Assembly (NCBI GenBank): GCA_964017195.1
Contig: OZ024889.1
Span: forward strand, 57,538,074-57,602,073
Direction of reading: 5' to 3'
Length of the DNA: 64,000 nucleotides
From: Siderastrea radians
Lineage: Eukaryota > Cnidaria > Anthozoa > Scleractinia > Rhizangiidae
A program made the translations under genes and the position numbers. The stretch's first letter is position 1; each line of letters begins with the position of its first letter. Positions 1-12,792 of this stretch are shown here, piece by piece. Below the pieces are notes generated by a model. It was not told the origin of the DNA and searched no databases. It saw only the letters and a list, made by a program, of their open reading frames with translations.

Positions 1-146
1 TCTCATACTGAATACTGAAAATGTGTGTCTGTGTGTGGTGGGGGGGGGGGGGGAAGGGGGACCAAAGAACAAACATATCCAAGAATGTCATGAACTAAAT
101 TGAAATACATTGAAGAAAATGACTGTATGGAGTACATTGCACATAC

Positions 147-2555
147 CACAAGCATTACACAGAGTCAGTGTCTTTCCTGTTGCTGGATCAATCTTGTGTC
201 TAGGACTTGGCTGATGAGTGGACAGCTTGGGGCGGTTTCCACGCCTTGCAGGGTTGATTACATATGGAGAACCACACAAGTCACACTTGAATGGAGTGCT
301 AGGATCACGACGAGGTATTCGGAGAAGAGGATTCAGCCGTCTTTTTCTCTTCTTCTTTGTTTTAAGTTCATCCTCCTGGGATTCATATCGCACTGGTTTC
401 CTCTTTCTTTCTCGCTCACTGGCTCGCCTTTTATCCAAGTCTTCAGATGAACCCTTTTGAGAGTGAAAAGGCCAGTAAGAGTTTGCATAATGTTTCACAT
501 GGCTGTATGCTTTTGGCCACATACATCATCCACAGACTGAGTCAACAGCCATAGTGGATGAACATCACACAAGGTTTCAGTTACTTTGTACAGTTGTATA
601 TGACAGAATCACCAATAGAAATAGGAATAGATCCCCACAACAGAATAAAGCATGGTTTAATTGCACATTCAATTACCTCACCATCTCCAATCTCAGACAG
701 ATTTCCTTGAGTTATATTCAACGCCGATTCCGGTAACTCCTTAGATGATATGCTACATGCACTATGCCCTTCTGTGGTGCCTTCTGTGACATTCTGATCC
801 CTGCTATTCCCAAACAGAACACTAAAAACTGCATCATCAGCTGAGGAAGACTGATCTAGAGTACTGGTAGAGCCAGGATAGAGGTTGGAGCCAGCACTTG
901 AGCTGGCCACCACACTTAGCCCAGCATCGCTATTGGGTCGAGCCACTGTTCCATCCTTGGACGCTGGTTGACCAGGTGCATTAATCTGGTTAACTGAAGC
1001 TGAGGGTGTTTCAGCAAGGAGTGTAGATACTGCTAGGCTTTCACAAGCAGTGCGCACTAACGTCTCTAGTGCACTTGTGTTTGGTGTACTGGATGTCTGA
1101 GGATCAGACTCATTGTCATCTTCTTCTGAAGTTGATGAGGCTATAAACAAATCAGATCAGAAAATAGATTGAAATACAATGCAAGCATGATCAAAAATTA
1201 ATACATATATTAAATCTTCATTGTATGGATATAATGAACAAAGTGGTCCCGTTCTACTAGAAAAGGAGCCAATCAAGTAACCTTATATTGTTTGAATACT
1301 CCATTAACTGGAAGCTCTATAAGGTCAACACTTATTTTTTGCCACCTGAGGTCAGTAGTTTCAGTTTATTTTTTGGTTTCCTCTGCCATTAACCACTCTG
1401 ACAGTATTAATGGTCCTTCAGTTGCTAACAGTGCACGTCAAAAGATGGCATGTCCAAAAGTGGAGGCTATTCTGTGCCATCAACAAAACACTGAAAACAG
1501 TGGTAACGAATCTGCACCCCCCCCCCCCCCCACCTCACACTCATACATACACACACACAACCCATGCAGTCACTGGCTCTGACATGGAATTTATAGTTCT
1601 ATAATAGAATAAACCAAGGTAAAGTACGATGATCTGATCTGGAGGTCACGGTCCAGGTCGGGGGTACAAAGGCCACCAGAGTCAAAGGTTTTTTCTTTAC
1701 ACAGTTCACACTGTGCCTTGGTGTTCAATTCTATGATTTCCTTTTCAGGAGCCAAGTAGACATGAATATCTGATGCAAATTAAGTTGGATTTTAAAACAA
1801 AATGAAGAATTTTATATTCCTTGAGCTAAAGCTTCCTTATTGATACATTTCAACATGCCGTAAAATAGGCATCACCGCGAAAAATTACGAACCAAAACAT
1901 AAAATATTTGAGGATACTCTTTGTTAAGCTTAATCAAGAGCTCATTTTCGTAGTTCTCTTTTGCAATCAACTAATGAAGTGAACCAGTTCCTGTGATGAA
2001 TCGTGGGGTAAAAATCATCGATCATTACTGTACATTACACTCGCACTAAACTCACACCGTTATTTTGGTTCCCTTCAACGAACTGTCCGATTAATGAAGA
2101 GGCGAAGTGATAACATAAGCTTAATCGGTAAAGACAGATGGAACGCAAGCTAATATACCATGGCGTTGATCTCCGGCGAAAAATAATAACGCAGTGAACT
2201 CGCTTCCCGTAATAAAAACCTTGCCGTGTCCTCTGACAGTGGAATCTACCAAAGCCGCTTACTATTCCCTCAAAAGATGCGGTTAAATTCTCAATTCTCC
2301 TATTTCACAGATGATAGAAGCGAAAATAAAGACTAAAAAATTTGAGAGAATCTGGAAGCTCATACCAGGCGACTCATTGTTGTCCTTCTCGTTTTCCGTT
2401 TCTCCCGAAAGATTGAAGTTACTACCAGGTTCCCTGTCTTCTTCATGTGACACATCACTCCCAAATTGTTGCTCTGCAACCGGCTGAAAGCCTCCTAACT
2501 CACTGTCTACTGTCTTTTCTGCATTGATCGATTCGCTGATTCCATGCGAAGCCAT
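147..2555 (-). CDS. GATA-like zinc-finger protein, 5' part of gene (three exons, continues off the left edge)
   Basis: Three minus-strand exons are read: 2555-2366 (ATG at 2555, MASHGISES), 1140-677 and about 453-147. The donor at 2366 is phase 1 and matches the acceptor at 1140; the donor at 677 is phase 0 and the acceptor near 453 was chosen to keep that phase; the donor at 147 is GTATGT. About 320 residues are visible. The N-terminal two thirds are acidic and Ser/Thr-rich, probably disordered. A strongly basic stretch (KTKKKRKRR, a likely nuclear signal) follows, then paired cysteines CDLC and CNAC separated by 38 residues, ending in a GATA-finger-like LCNACG. Classical GATA fingers have a much shorter loop of about 17-20 residues. 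A nuclear DNA-binding role is inferred. I cannot name an ortholog. An in-frame upstream ATG at 2597 is a possible longer start. The third exon's 5' border is the least certain. Confidence 0.7.
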
Positions 2556-2885
2556 CTTCTTTCTCAAAACAATCACCTGTCGACATTTGAAGTGCATGCT
2601 GGGACTTATTCCGGAAGCACCGAGTGTTACCGACAGTTACCGATAGCTTACGTTCGTACTCGGCGCGTAAACGTCAATTCATAAGGAGGCTCAAAGTACC
2701 CAGTCTTCTTGGTCAGCGTAAGACTTTCTAGCTAGAAATTTCAGTCGTACTTCATTGAGTCTTCATTGGAAAGTTCCGCTTTTTGCGGCGCTGAAATTTG
2801 GGTATTTTATGTTTCAACGAAACGTTTATACCATCTGCTTTAAGTCTAGCACTTGTAGTTGTGGAGATAGATTGAATACGGGGAA
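2556..2885. promoter_or_regulatory. Probable bidirectional promoter
   Basis: This 330-bp stretch separates the start codon of the minus-strand zinc-finger gene (2555) from the plus-strand MVB12 start (2886). It must hold both 5' UTRs and probably both transcription starts. I see no convincing TATA box or ORF. The divergent close spacing is the only evidence. Confidence 0.5.
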
Positions 2886-5800
2886 ATGCAGCCGGTACAA
2901 CATCCTCCAATTACAGACATAAAAATAGTGTCTCAGAGAGATCGCTGCCCTGCTAATTATTTTATGGTGAGTTGACATTAAATTTGCCATGAGTTTTAAA
3001 CTACAATTCATTATTAGAGTTAGTTGTAATCTATAAAGCACTGCACTACGCTTCAGAGTATACTACGCTACCGGCTACGTAATATCTACCCGAGTAAGAT
3101 CAATACATGTAGAATAACAGCAGAATAAGATGGAAATGAAATATTATATCATATAGGATTTCATCTCCATTGATTATTATCAATCACAGAGACCGATGTT
3201 TGGCGAAAAAGGTTTACTGATCACGCAAGCGAACAGAAAATTACAATAAACCACCGTGGGAGTAATTTTCTGTTCGCTTGCGTGATCAATAAACCTTTTT
3301 CAACAAACATCGGTCTCTGTGATTGATAACAATCAATGGAGATGAAAATTACAATAAACCACCGTGGGAGTCTGTGGGATGTCTGTCCGGCCTATATGGC
3401 GCATTCCCGGAGTGGCGGATAGGGTCCTGGAGGTGGTCCTTGAGGTGGATCACTAAAGGGACGGTTGGGGTACCTGTGAAATAACCAATACACAGGCGCG
3501 GACCAAGACGGGCCCAGTGGCGGCGGGCATAACCGGCCTACCCTCTCATCAGGGGGTACAAATATGATGAGCGGAGGAATTGGAGTCTCGTTGGCTGCAG
3601 TATGCATGACCCACCGGTGTATGGACATGCTCTGCTACTCAGCAACCCCACTCCCAGCTATGGGTCAAATAGCCAGGTGGACCGGACTTGTTAGCTGGGC
3701 AAAGGCAGCTGGTCTAGTAGATGGCTACTCCAAAATCAAAACCAAGCTATGGCCGTGGAGCTTTAAGGAGGCATCCCCTCCACATTGGCCGGCCGACAGA
3801 GGGCTAACAACCCACTTCGGTGCTATTTTATTGTTACTGAAACGAGCACCAACCACCATGTTTGTCCTTGCACTATTGGTATCTTGATACCAAGTTGACC
3901 GGATGGATGGATGGACCGTGGGAGTGGTGGAGAGGGTAAAAACGACTCTGAGCATGAACTGTACAAGAATGGTTGTGTGAGCAGATAACGAGAACTCAAA
4001 TACATGCAATCGTAGTTGATGCAACAAAGAATGACATCATTAACTTGTCAATCATCTAATCCATATCACCATCATGCTACCATCTTCCATGGGTATAATT
4101 ATTATGAACTCACAGGATGACTGCGTGATAGCTTACAGTAGTTGGTAATACATAGCCTACGTTGCAGACTTAATATAACACTGGTATATAACCTCTGCGA
4201 ATTAGTGCACAAATCCTTGTTCTAGACCCCCAACAAAGTAAATGAAATACCAGAAGTTATTTCAAAATGCTCTTTAATTTTGTTAAAATGGGGTTAAAAT
4301 TTTGCTTCTGGTATATTTTTAGTGGGTTTAGTTGAGCTAAGAGGACTTGTAGATGGTGGAGTAGAGCTGGTTTAGACGTCGCATGTTTTAGATTTTGATC
4401 TCTGCAAGGTCCTATCTGATCTTTTTCTGAGATTTGTACTATGAATGCCTGTGTCATGTCACCTGTTTGTTGGTCTCATTTGAATTTGACCTCTGAACGT
4501 GTCTGGTACTCGCACATGTTAAGTTTGACTCATTTGCATGCTTAAAAGGTTTTCAGCCTAACATATCAAATTTCCGCCATTAAATGGAATCCGAATTGTT
4601 ATCTGTACCGTGATAAGTTTCTTGCTTTCGTTCTTAACGCTGTGTCCAGCTTATTGCATTATTGTTGTAAGATAGTGTGCTCCGCATCCGTTTCTTCCCG
4701 AAAAATGATTTGATTGCCTTTTATTGATCTGGGAGGACATCCACCACTTTGAATTGAGAGTTAACAGCTCAAAAGGCCACATTCCACTTCTCTTCGGTAA
4801 TACGCGCCATAATACTTCCCCCTTTTCCATGCTCACATCCGCTCCCTTCCAGTTATAATTAACGGGAGATCCCCTTAACCAATTAGAACCCACCATCATT
4901 AACATACACATGACCTTATGAAAAAACCAATCACATAACTGCTGCATACATTGTTTTGATATCAGTAATATCCCAAACAAAATTAGAAATGTTCTTAAGC
5001 ATCTTTGTAGTGATGATTTGTGTATGAGAACTTTGTGGCTCAATTTTTTGTATTTTAATTCTTCTCACATCCCCATTGTGTTTTGTGACAGTGGGCAACA
5101 GTAACACATGGGGTTGTTAGCACAATTCTCTTGTTGTTGTAGCTTGAAAAGACAGTGCAAGGACATGATGGACAGTTATTTGACAGTACATGGCGGCACA
5201 AAGGAAAGCGTTACCTCTGCTTCTCACGTGAGGTGTGTTCAATGGAACCCTCTCTTAACGTGTCCTCCAAAATTCATTCTAAATTATCAAACTTCTGTTG
5301 TACAATTTTTGATTTCTTCATCCATTCATCCATTTGTTTGTTAGTCTGTTTTTTTATTGCATTCCCTCCCACATGTCAGTCTGCCTTTCTGTTCATCCAT
5401 CCATTCCGTCCGTCTGTTTGCCATCCGTCTGTCCATTCATCCAATATCCATGCATCCATCCATCCATCCATCCACCCATCCATCCATCCACCCATCCATC
5501 CATCCACGCATCCATCCATTCATAGATGGATCAATCAGTCAGTCAAACAATTGATCATTAATTTACACGTGTGCATGTAGAGTTGTCTCCTGGTAACTCA
5601 AACCCTCAGTAACTCAAACCTCCCGCTAGCTTGAAGTAAATTATTTTTCCCTTCAGGTCATTTTCTTTGTAATTTCTCCCGAGATAACTCAAACCTTTTT
5701 TTGATTTCCACACCCATTCGTCCATCCATCTGTATCCTTCCTTCCATTTATCCATCCATCCATCCATTGTTTTGCATAATTAATTTGTATTTTTAGTTAT

Positions 5801-8800
5801 TTAAAATATTCATTTATTTGCTTGCTTCTTTGTTTGTTTGTTTGTGCATTTATTTGCTTGTTTGTTTAACCATTCTTGATTGGCTTTCTCTTCTAGGCAA
5901 GAGAGAATGTAATTGAAGACCTGACAGTTATCGGTGAAGATGATAACGTGTTACCAGGATTTTCAGCAATAACAAAAGCTCATGATGATGGTATGCAATA
6001 TGCTATGTTTAATTCCATAATAATGTCAAGCAATATTTATAAATTAAGTGCTAGTTACACTGTACAGCAAGATGTTGTTACCCATTTAGATTATAACTGT
6101 CAGCAATATATTTTTCAGAAACAAGAAAACACTATATGACATCAATAAAAGCAGTTGTTTTAGCCTTTAGTATACAACATGTCTACATTTTCCATTCTCA
6201 AGGGGAATTGTTCCTAAAAATTAAGTTTAATATGTGTATTCAAACAGATTTAATGAGCCATGATGCTCACAACAACTAGAGTGAAGAAAAATAATGTGAG
6301 GCGCAATGATGATGATGAGGATGATGTTGAGCATCTGATGGTCAATGATGATGATGGTGATGATGATGATGATGATAATGATGATCATGATCATTATTAT
6401 TATTATTATTGTAACTTAACAACATTTTGTGTTTCTTTACAACTTAAAATTGACTTTAAAATACTTCAACTCTCTATACTACTTAAGAAATTTAATACTG
6501 TGACTTATACTAACTTAGAAAGAAGTTAAAAGAATTAAAGAAAAGAGGCTTGGCAACTGTTGGTCATTTGTCACCCAACTGTCTGCTGACTGTTTACCTA
6601 CAGTTTGCTGAAGTGTTTATTAAGAATGTTGGCCCACCGTTGGCTGACAGTCAGCAGACTGTTGGTGATCTGTTGGTGAGTTGTGGGTAATCTGTCGGTA
6701 AGTTTTTGGTTGAAAATAAAAAATGTATTGATCATGACCCCTGTTTATTACTTAAGTGATTTCATCAGAGAAGTAAAAGGTATTAGATAATTCTCTTACT
6801 TTGCTTGGTTTTGGCCTTTTACCTGTGTTTATGCACCATCAAAAACCAATCATCTGTCGACAATCGGTGGAGGGGACCTCTTCTTAACAATCACCAAATA
6901 TTTGACAGCCTTCCATCTGATTGGCTGTTAACATCAATTGACCTTTTAGAACTGTCGTTATGGGCTAATTGACCCATATCACCTGTCACTGCTGAGTATG
7001 CTTGTCATTGGGACCTTTATTTTGTGACTGATTGTAATGGGGCTAAATGTAATTTAGGTGAGGTTATACTCGAGACAATGCTGGCCAGCAGTCTCCTTCC
7101 CTGAAGCGGGGTGGTCCAGGGGTTTCTGCAGGGTCTCAGTAATTTTACAGTCTTCCCGTTGACGTCAAGCCATTTTGCTCACGTTGCCGTCCGTTTACTG
7201 TGTCGGTAAAGCTTTTCTCTCACTCCCGTCCCTCCCCTCCCTCTCGGTAAGTAGTGGTAAGTATAAAATTTTGTGTTTTTTCCACTGAGAATTTCGGTGT
7301 GATGGTGACTGGTGATCGCCGCTCACAGGGTGGTCATGGTTACCTTCCGCGCTTGCTTGCGGCTCCACCGAGCTTTCAGGCGCCTTTCCCCACACTCATC
7401 TATTGGTGATGAGTTGAAACTGTTGTTGGTAATATTTACTCACTAGACAACAAGGTAGATACAGTTGTGTACTGGTGCAGCAGCTGGTGCAAAACATGAT
7501 GACAACCCTAGCACTGTGTCCTTTCTTTCAGATGACAAAGCCCTGAGGAAACATTTTCTCTGCTTGAAAATTCAGTCAAGCAAGACAGCCAGTAATGCTG
7601 TTTGTGATATTACATTGATAAACAGAACTAAAGGAGAGGTGCCGCCTCCTGGATTCCATCTGATTGCGTAAGTGCAACTGTAATAGAATTGTTTCTATTT
7701 TGCTATCATTTTTGTCAAGGGTACAATATTTGTTTGTTTTCAATAAAGTGCTCAATGATGAGAAAAGGGCTCATAGTGTAAATGCTGAAGATGTCCATTT
7801 TTGTCGATTTTTTCACTAAATCACTTTTAACTGGCATATGAACTTGTTTTCTTGCACATGTCATACAGGTCTAGTTTGCTGCACATTTTGGTCTCCGTTC
7901 AAAATCTTCTAATCAATTATGCTCGCAAATTAGTTTAAGATTTTGTTCTTAATGACAAATATGTCAATTTTTAAATACAAATCTCATTTTTGTACTAATA
8001 GTTTGTTCTATTCATTTTACTTTTCTCCAGAAATGAGGTTAATAACCTGTCTATATGTTACAAAGTGGCACCAGTAATGAGATATCAGCCTGCACCAGCT
8101 AATGCAGGACATCAGTATATGTACTCTAGTACTCCTCACCCTCTTGGACCAAACAGACAGGAATGGTTAGTTGGCAGGAGTGCTTCTTGACTATGCTCAG
8201 GGTTTGAGACTAATGTCTGACTTACTAGCCTAAAGTAATATGGCAAGTGATGGGTCACATTTAACCAACCCAAACAAAATTTTAGCAGGTTACATGTATA
8301 TAGTCATGAAAATTAAAGTTGAGTCAAAGTTTTGTTTTGTGTACAAGAGTAAGCTTTCATTGTGCAAATAAAGCTTACAACAGTTTCCAAGAGGCTCTCA
8401 GACCTTTTTGTACTTGATATTGAATTATTGTTTTTCTCCATCATCTACTTGCCTTATTAAAACCCATTTACTTTGTAGTCTGTAACTGCTGTAATTGGCT
8501 ACTGTTAGTCTCGAGCCCTGTAATGCTGAAAACATTCTTCAGATCTATCTAGTGCAGTGTTGAGAGCACCAGCCTCCACTAAAGTGGCGTAGATCAAATC
8601 CTTGACTCAGTGTCATATGTGGGTTCGGTTTTTGTTGGCTCTCATCCTCGTTTGGAGGGTTTTTCTTGGTTTACTGAGTTTTTCTGCGCTGAGCTCACTG
8701 TGGATGTGCCACTGCCACTTACATGTACTATTGTTTTTATTATTATTATGATTTTTTTTTCAAGTCATTAAGTTTAACCCTTTAAGCCCAGATATGAAAA

Positions 8801-11800
8801 TTCCTGCATATTCTCCTTACTGTTCTCCATACATTTCTTGTGGAACTAGTATGGAGAATTTGTCTAAATATCAACTGAAGATATCTTACCCTTGGCGATC
8901 ACTTTTTTATTCTCATCACTTGAATGTTTGAACAAGTAGTAATGATGTAAAGAGAAATTTCCAATTTTCATCACTGTTAGGGCTTTTAAAAAGTTTTAAG
9001 GAACCTTGATGATGATACTGAGTAGGATATAGTGGCTCCAGTGCTCATGTTGCATAACATCTTGGTACAGCTATATCTTTTACAAGCAACCATTTTCTGC
9101 AAAATAAACATGTAATACCGTGTGAATTGATACCAGATCTCGTGTAGTGATGGCAAGTGTTTAAAAGTGAAATGAATGTTTCAGTGACGATCTTTGCAGT
9201 GAGCAAGCAATTTAAGTTTGCTGGCATGACCTCTCCAAATTGTCTCCAAACAACAGCTCAATTTTAGATTTATCCAGAAACTCCTTCGCGAAAATTCAGT
9301 TCGTTCCAACTTTTTAGCTGCCTCAAACAAGTGAGTGTGGAAAAATTAGTATTAAACTTCAGTAAAAGTATCTTTAAATTTACAAAAAGTTTTGAATGTT
9401 TACTTATTGAATTTTCTGTGCACAGCTCCCACTAATCAAGTGAACCATTTGCCATATCTTGCTTCATTGCAGGTATGGTCAATCTTCACCCCAAGATCCA
9501 TGGCAACCCAGACATCCTGCTCCTTCTCACCAGGCCCCATATTCAGCTTACTCAAGGATGCCTTCTAAACCTGGGGCAACTTCAGGTATGTAACACAATC
9601 TCAAATTAATTAAGAAAATCCCATATTTCAGTGTGGCTTGAAGCCATGCCCTTCGTGTTGTCTGATGGACTATTTGTGTGTAGGCTTGCCAAATTTTTCA
9701 TTCATTCCATTCGTCAGTTGGTACACAGTTACCACCATTTTTAACTCATTTTTACCAACTTTTTTAACTCTTAGCAATTCTGAGTGAGGTTGGTTCACAA
9801 GTCTGGGAGATTTTTTCATCAATATTACATTATGTCACAGCAAAAAAATGTCTGCGTTTCCCCTCCCCACTCGGTGAAACAGTTCAGTTAAACGAGGCAT
9901 GCCAAGTCTGGCCAGCGAAAAATTTGATTTGGCTAGTGAAACGATGCCGGTCACTATCCAGTGGGCTAGTAAGCTGAAAATTTTAACACTTTGAATGTAG
10001 GGAACCACACAACGCAAAATAATACTCGGATCTCGTTTTGTTGAGATGCTCGTATCAGACGTCACTGTAACGTGTAAATAAACTATTTTGATTGCAAGGC
10101 AAAAAAACACTTTTAATCAGGTTAATATTTCAACTAGTACAACTAGTCTTCTTCAGGGCCAGTGCTAAACTGAAGGATATAACAGCTCTGCTGACAATAC
10201 GGCAGCCGTTATATCTTCTCAGTTTCGCACTGGCCGTGAAGAAGACTAGTTGTACTAGTTGAAATATTGGCCTGATTAAAAGTGTCCTTTTGGCCTTGCA
10301 ATCAAAATACTGAAAATTTAGTCTTAAGCCCCGATGCAGGTCTCGCTTTCCACACCAAATTAATGGTCTCTGGTTCAAAACCCAGACCGGACAGCCAGTA
10401 AACCCAGACTGAAGGCGTGGTAGTGTCGTGGTCATCGCGTGGATCAAAGGGTCGCTGATTCGAGGCTTGGTCTCTGCATTGTATCTTGTTGTTTCCTCAG
10501 ACAAGAAACTCTACTCCACATTGTCTCTCTCTACTCAGGTGTATAAGTGGGTACCGGCTAACTGTTAGGTGATCCTAACAGAAAAGCTGGGGGGTAACCC
10601 TATGATAGACTAGCATCCCATCCGGGGGGGAGTAGTGATGCTCCTAGTCGCTTCATGCTATGGAAACCGAAGTTAACCCTTTCGCTCCCAGAGTCAGGTA
10701 TGGAGATATGAAGGTGATTCTAACTTCCGAGTCTGTGGATGAAATCCTATGGTGTGACCATTCAAATGAAACCTTGTCAGCAGTACTTTCACATGGTACT
10801 ATTTGTATTTAAGTATTTTACAAAATGAAATTTGGGATTCATCTTGAATTTTGATTCTAGGCACTTCTGGGATTAGACGCAAGACTTTACCTTTACCTTT
10901 ACCTACCAATTTTTTTGGTTCTGAGTTGTGCAACTTTTTAAGTGTACTTCACTAGTTACTTACAGCCGTACTTTCTTTTTATTATTACACTTAGCTATTG
11001 AAGGTCTTCCTTTTCAAGTGAATTCAAAGTTTGATATTTTATGGAAGAAATCTGGGGTAAGTGTAATATGGATTGACCTTCTTGTATACGTTTACTTCCT
11101 TCATGGATCATTGAGAGGGAAGCAATACAAGAAGAGAAAAAGGTTTGTGGAATCTGAATTGAATCATTGAGAGGGAAGCAATACAAGACGGGAAAATAGT
11201 TTGTAGAATCTGAATATGTTTCCATCCCTCAGTCTTGCATAACTCACTCTGCTCGCCCCTATTCCGGACTGGAAGTCATCGCACGGCTGTCGTTTTTTTC
11301 ATTAGCACAATTTTCCATGATTGACAAAAGGAATAAGGACGTGTAGAGCAATGTTAAATGGTAAACTCTTGGCATGCAATCGTTTCCAGTTTCATAAAAG
11401 ATGCTCTGAGTGGCCGTAGATGTATACATTGATGTCACTTAACCGGGACGGGACAAAGGGGGGTGGGGGAAATTGTGATAAATACATCAGGCCTGAATTG
11501 TTTAAAATAATCTTCTACCGAGTAGACCTCAAGGCACCGCACACAGACTACCTATATAATCGCGACTAATTTGACCAATCAGCTCAATATCCAGAGGCTT
11601 ACGTGGTAATAAACCATCAACTGACGTTGCATTATTCATATGACCTCATGATGACTTCCGCAAGGTTTTCCAAACGTCATCCGTCACCTGGACGGTCATA
11701 GACAATCTACTTATGACATGACTGCTGTTAGCCTGAGGAAACAGCTGACGTTTCGCTAGTTTGCCACTTGAGCCCTCGCAAAAATTCGAGCGCAGAAATT

Positions 11801-12792
11801 CCCAGATCTTGGTAGTGCTTCTGATTGGTTGTAAGAAATTTCCCTCGCGGCAGAACCAATCACAAGCACTACCAAGATCTGGGTAGTGCACGTCATCAGT
11901 ATGGAATTTCTGCGCTCGTTACTCAAGACGTCGTTTTGCGAGGGCTCAAGTGGCGATCTCGCGAAACGTTGGCTGTTTTCTCAGGCTAGCCACATGCAAA
12001 TTACCTGTTGTTATGTTTCTCTGTTCTAGCCTGCAATACCAAATATTCAAAGCTTATCTGCTAGTGATATTAATTCTAAGGTATGTCTAAAATTCATTGT
12101 AAGCAAGCAGTTTTTGTTTAAGTTTAAGTTTAAAGTTAAGTTTAGTTTGTAAAGTTAAATGTGTTTATTATGGAGGAAGGGTCCTTGAAAGTAAACCACC
12201 AGAAGACTCAAGGGCCAAAACTGGAGCCCTATGCGCATGAGAAAATTTTCTTTGGCCGTGTGTACAGGTAAACAAATTTTCTTTAAAAAGTTTCCTGCGA
12301 CAACAACGGCTTTTACGTACACAGCGGAGCAGCACGCACCTGAAGAGGGAAATACGGAAAGCTGCACCAAGAAAGCGGAAGAAAAAGCATAAGAAAATAA
12401 ATGCCTCTTTTTTTCCAAGTAAGGGGCGTTTAATTGTAGCATGAGAAATGGCAGAGGCACTTAAACTGTGACATGTAGTTGACTCATTTACACGCGTCGT
12501 GAAAACACTGTTCACATAAAGTTGAACCGTTACTTTTTTAGTTTCCATTTAAACCGACGGAGACCGAAATTGCTTGGTCGAAACGTCTTTTTATTAAAAG
12601 GTTTGTATAGTTATGTTATATGTCAAACGTCAGATGTCAGTGACAAAACTGAGCAAATATTTCTGAAGTAGCTCATTATGAAATTGCTGAACGTTTTCAC
12701 GCTATGCTACATGAACTTTGTTTTCATTTTTGCTTCTTGTCTTGTAGTACGACTACGACTTTAGCAAGGAACGAGCTGTGACCTCAAGATGA
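2886..12792 (+). CDS. MVB12: MVB12 (ESCRT-I subunit; MABP and UMA domains), complete nine-exon gene
   Basis: Exons: 2886-2966, 5143-5232, 5897-5990, 7532-7667, 8031-8165, 9473-9585, 10995-11056, 12030-12080, 12748-12792. All junctions are GT-AG and all phases agree, giving 807 nt (268 codons plus TGA). Exons 1-5 match the MABP beta-prism domain: PPITDIKIV near residue 7, [10 protein letters not shown] near 50, [28 protein letters not shown] and LSICYKVAP. Exon 6 is a Pro-rich linker. Exons 7-9 match the C-terminal UMA domain ([35 protein letters not shown]). MVB12 is the fourth subunit of ESCRT-I, which sorts ubiquitinated cargo into multivesicular bodies; MABP binds acidic membranes and UMA is regulatory. 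The length is near that of human MVB12A. Introns hold several repeats but none disrupts coding. The exon 2 acceptor at 5142 was preferred over 5155 because it alone keeps phase 0. Confidence 0.93.
3158..3371. repeat. Hairpin repeat with direct-repeat tail (MVB12 intron 1)
   Basis: Bases 3158-3245 and 3262-3350 are inverted copies with few mismatches, sharing for example CAATCACAGAGACCGATG and its complement. A short direct repeat ACAATAAACCACCGTGGGAG lies at the loop and again just after the right arm. Probably a foldback MITE. Confidence 0.7.
3372..3920. other. GC-rich non-coding block, possible LINE 5' remnant
   Basis: This block is clearly more GC-rich than its surroundings. It contains GGCCGACAGAGGGCTAAC-type sequence that resembles the 5' region of some non-LTR retrotransposons, and ends near a short GGAT microsatellite (about 3899-3914). 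ORFs on both strands overlap and have no recognisable domain. The retrotransposon origin is a guess. Confidence 0.25.
5394..5765. repeat. CATC microsatellite tracts in MVB12 intron 2
   Basis: An imperfect CATC/CATT tetranucleotide array runs from about 5394 to 5523, with a second shorter tract at about 5720-5765. The His/Pro/Ser/Ile ORFs across this stretch are artefacts of the repeat. Confidence 0.85.
6305..6412. repeat. GAT/ATT trinucleotide microsatellite
   Basis: A run of GAT triplets passes into ATT triplets in MVB12 intron 3. The Asp-rich reading frame here is repeat-derived, not a gene. Confidence 0.85.
6545..6710. repeat. CTGTTGGT-rich inverted repeat
   Basis: The stretch is built from variants of CTGTTGG and CTGCTGACTGT. 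It includes an inverted pair (GTCTGCTGACTGT near 6580 and ACAGTCAGCAGAC near 6648). It may be a decayed MITE or a slippage product. No coding signal. Confidence 0.45.
8545..8725 (+). repeat. tRNA-derived SINE, degenerate
   Basis: The 5' end resembles a tRNA-like head: a box A-like GTGCAGTGTTGAGAGCACC is followed by a box B-like AGATCAAATCC. After it comes a tail (GTGTCATATGTGGGTT, then a TTTGTTGGCTCTC-type segment) that I recognise as a common invertebrate SINE body. It lies in MVB12 intron 5. Confidence 0.55.
10088..10300. mobile_element. Penelope-type LTR hairpin
   Basis: Two inverted arms (about 10088-10185 and 10205-10300) share CTAGTACAACTAGTCTTC and CTGATTAAAAGTG. The GAAGAAGACTAGTTG type of motif ending in an (A/T)-rich tail resembles the terminal repeats of Penelope-like elements. 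The coding part is absent. It lies in MVB12 intron 6. Confidence 0.5.
10415..10890 (+). repeat. tRNA-derived SINE followed by a TTAACCCTTT-type repeat
   Basis: From about 10415, TAGTGTCGTGG (box A-like) and GATTCGAGGCT (box B-like, about 33 bp downstream) mark a tRNA-derived SINE head; its body runs to about 10665. At 10675 GTTAACCCTTTCGCTCCC opens a second repeat running to about 10880. That opening also appears, in variants, at 8776 and at 20900. Both lie in MVB12 intron 6. Confidence 0.5.
11108..11218. repeat. Tandem duplication of about 55 bp
   Basis: The segment containing ATCATTGAGAGGGAAGCA and ending in TTTGTNGAATCTGAAT occurs twice in a row in MVB12 intron 7, with a few substitutions. 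Confidence 0.75.
11729..11988. mobile_element. Foldback MITE with terminal TAGCCTGAGGAAACAGC
   Basis: The left end TAGCCTGAGGAAACAGC is mirrored at the right end (GCTGTTTTCTCAGGCTA). Inside, long inverted arms share CCACTTGAGCCCTCGCAAAA, GCGCAGAAATTCC and CAAGCACTACCAAGATC-type sequence. No transposase. It lies in MVB12 intron 7. Confidence 0.7.

Noticed and set aside
3392..4027. Overlapping ORFs in the GC-rich block of MVB12 intron 1
   Set aside because: No conserved motif in any frame; GC-rich sequence simply has fewer stops.
5155..5580. Plus-strand ORFs rich in His, Pro, Ser and Ile
   Set aside because: They are translations of the CATC microsatellite; only the first 78 bases overlap real MVB12 exon 2.
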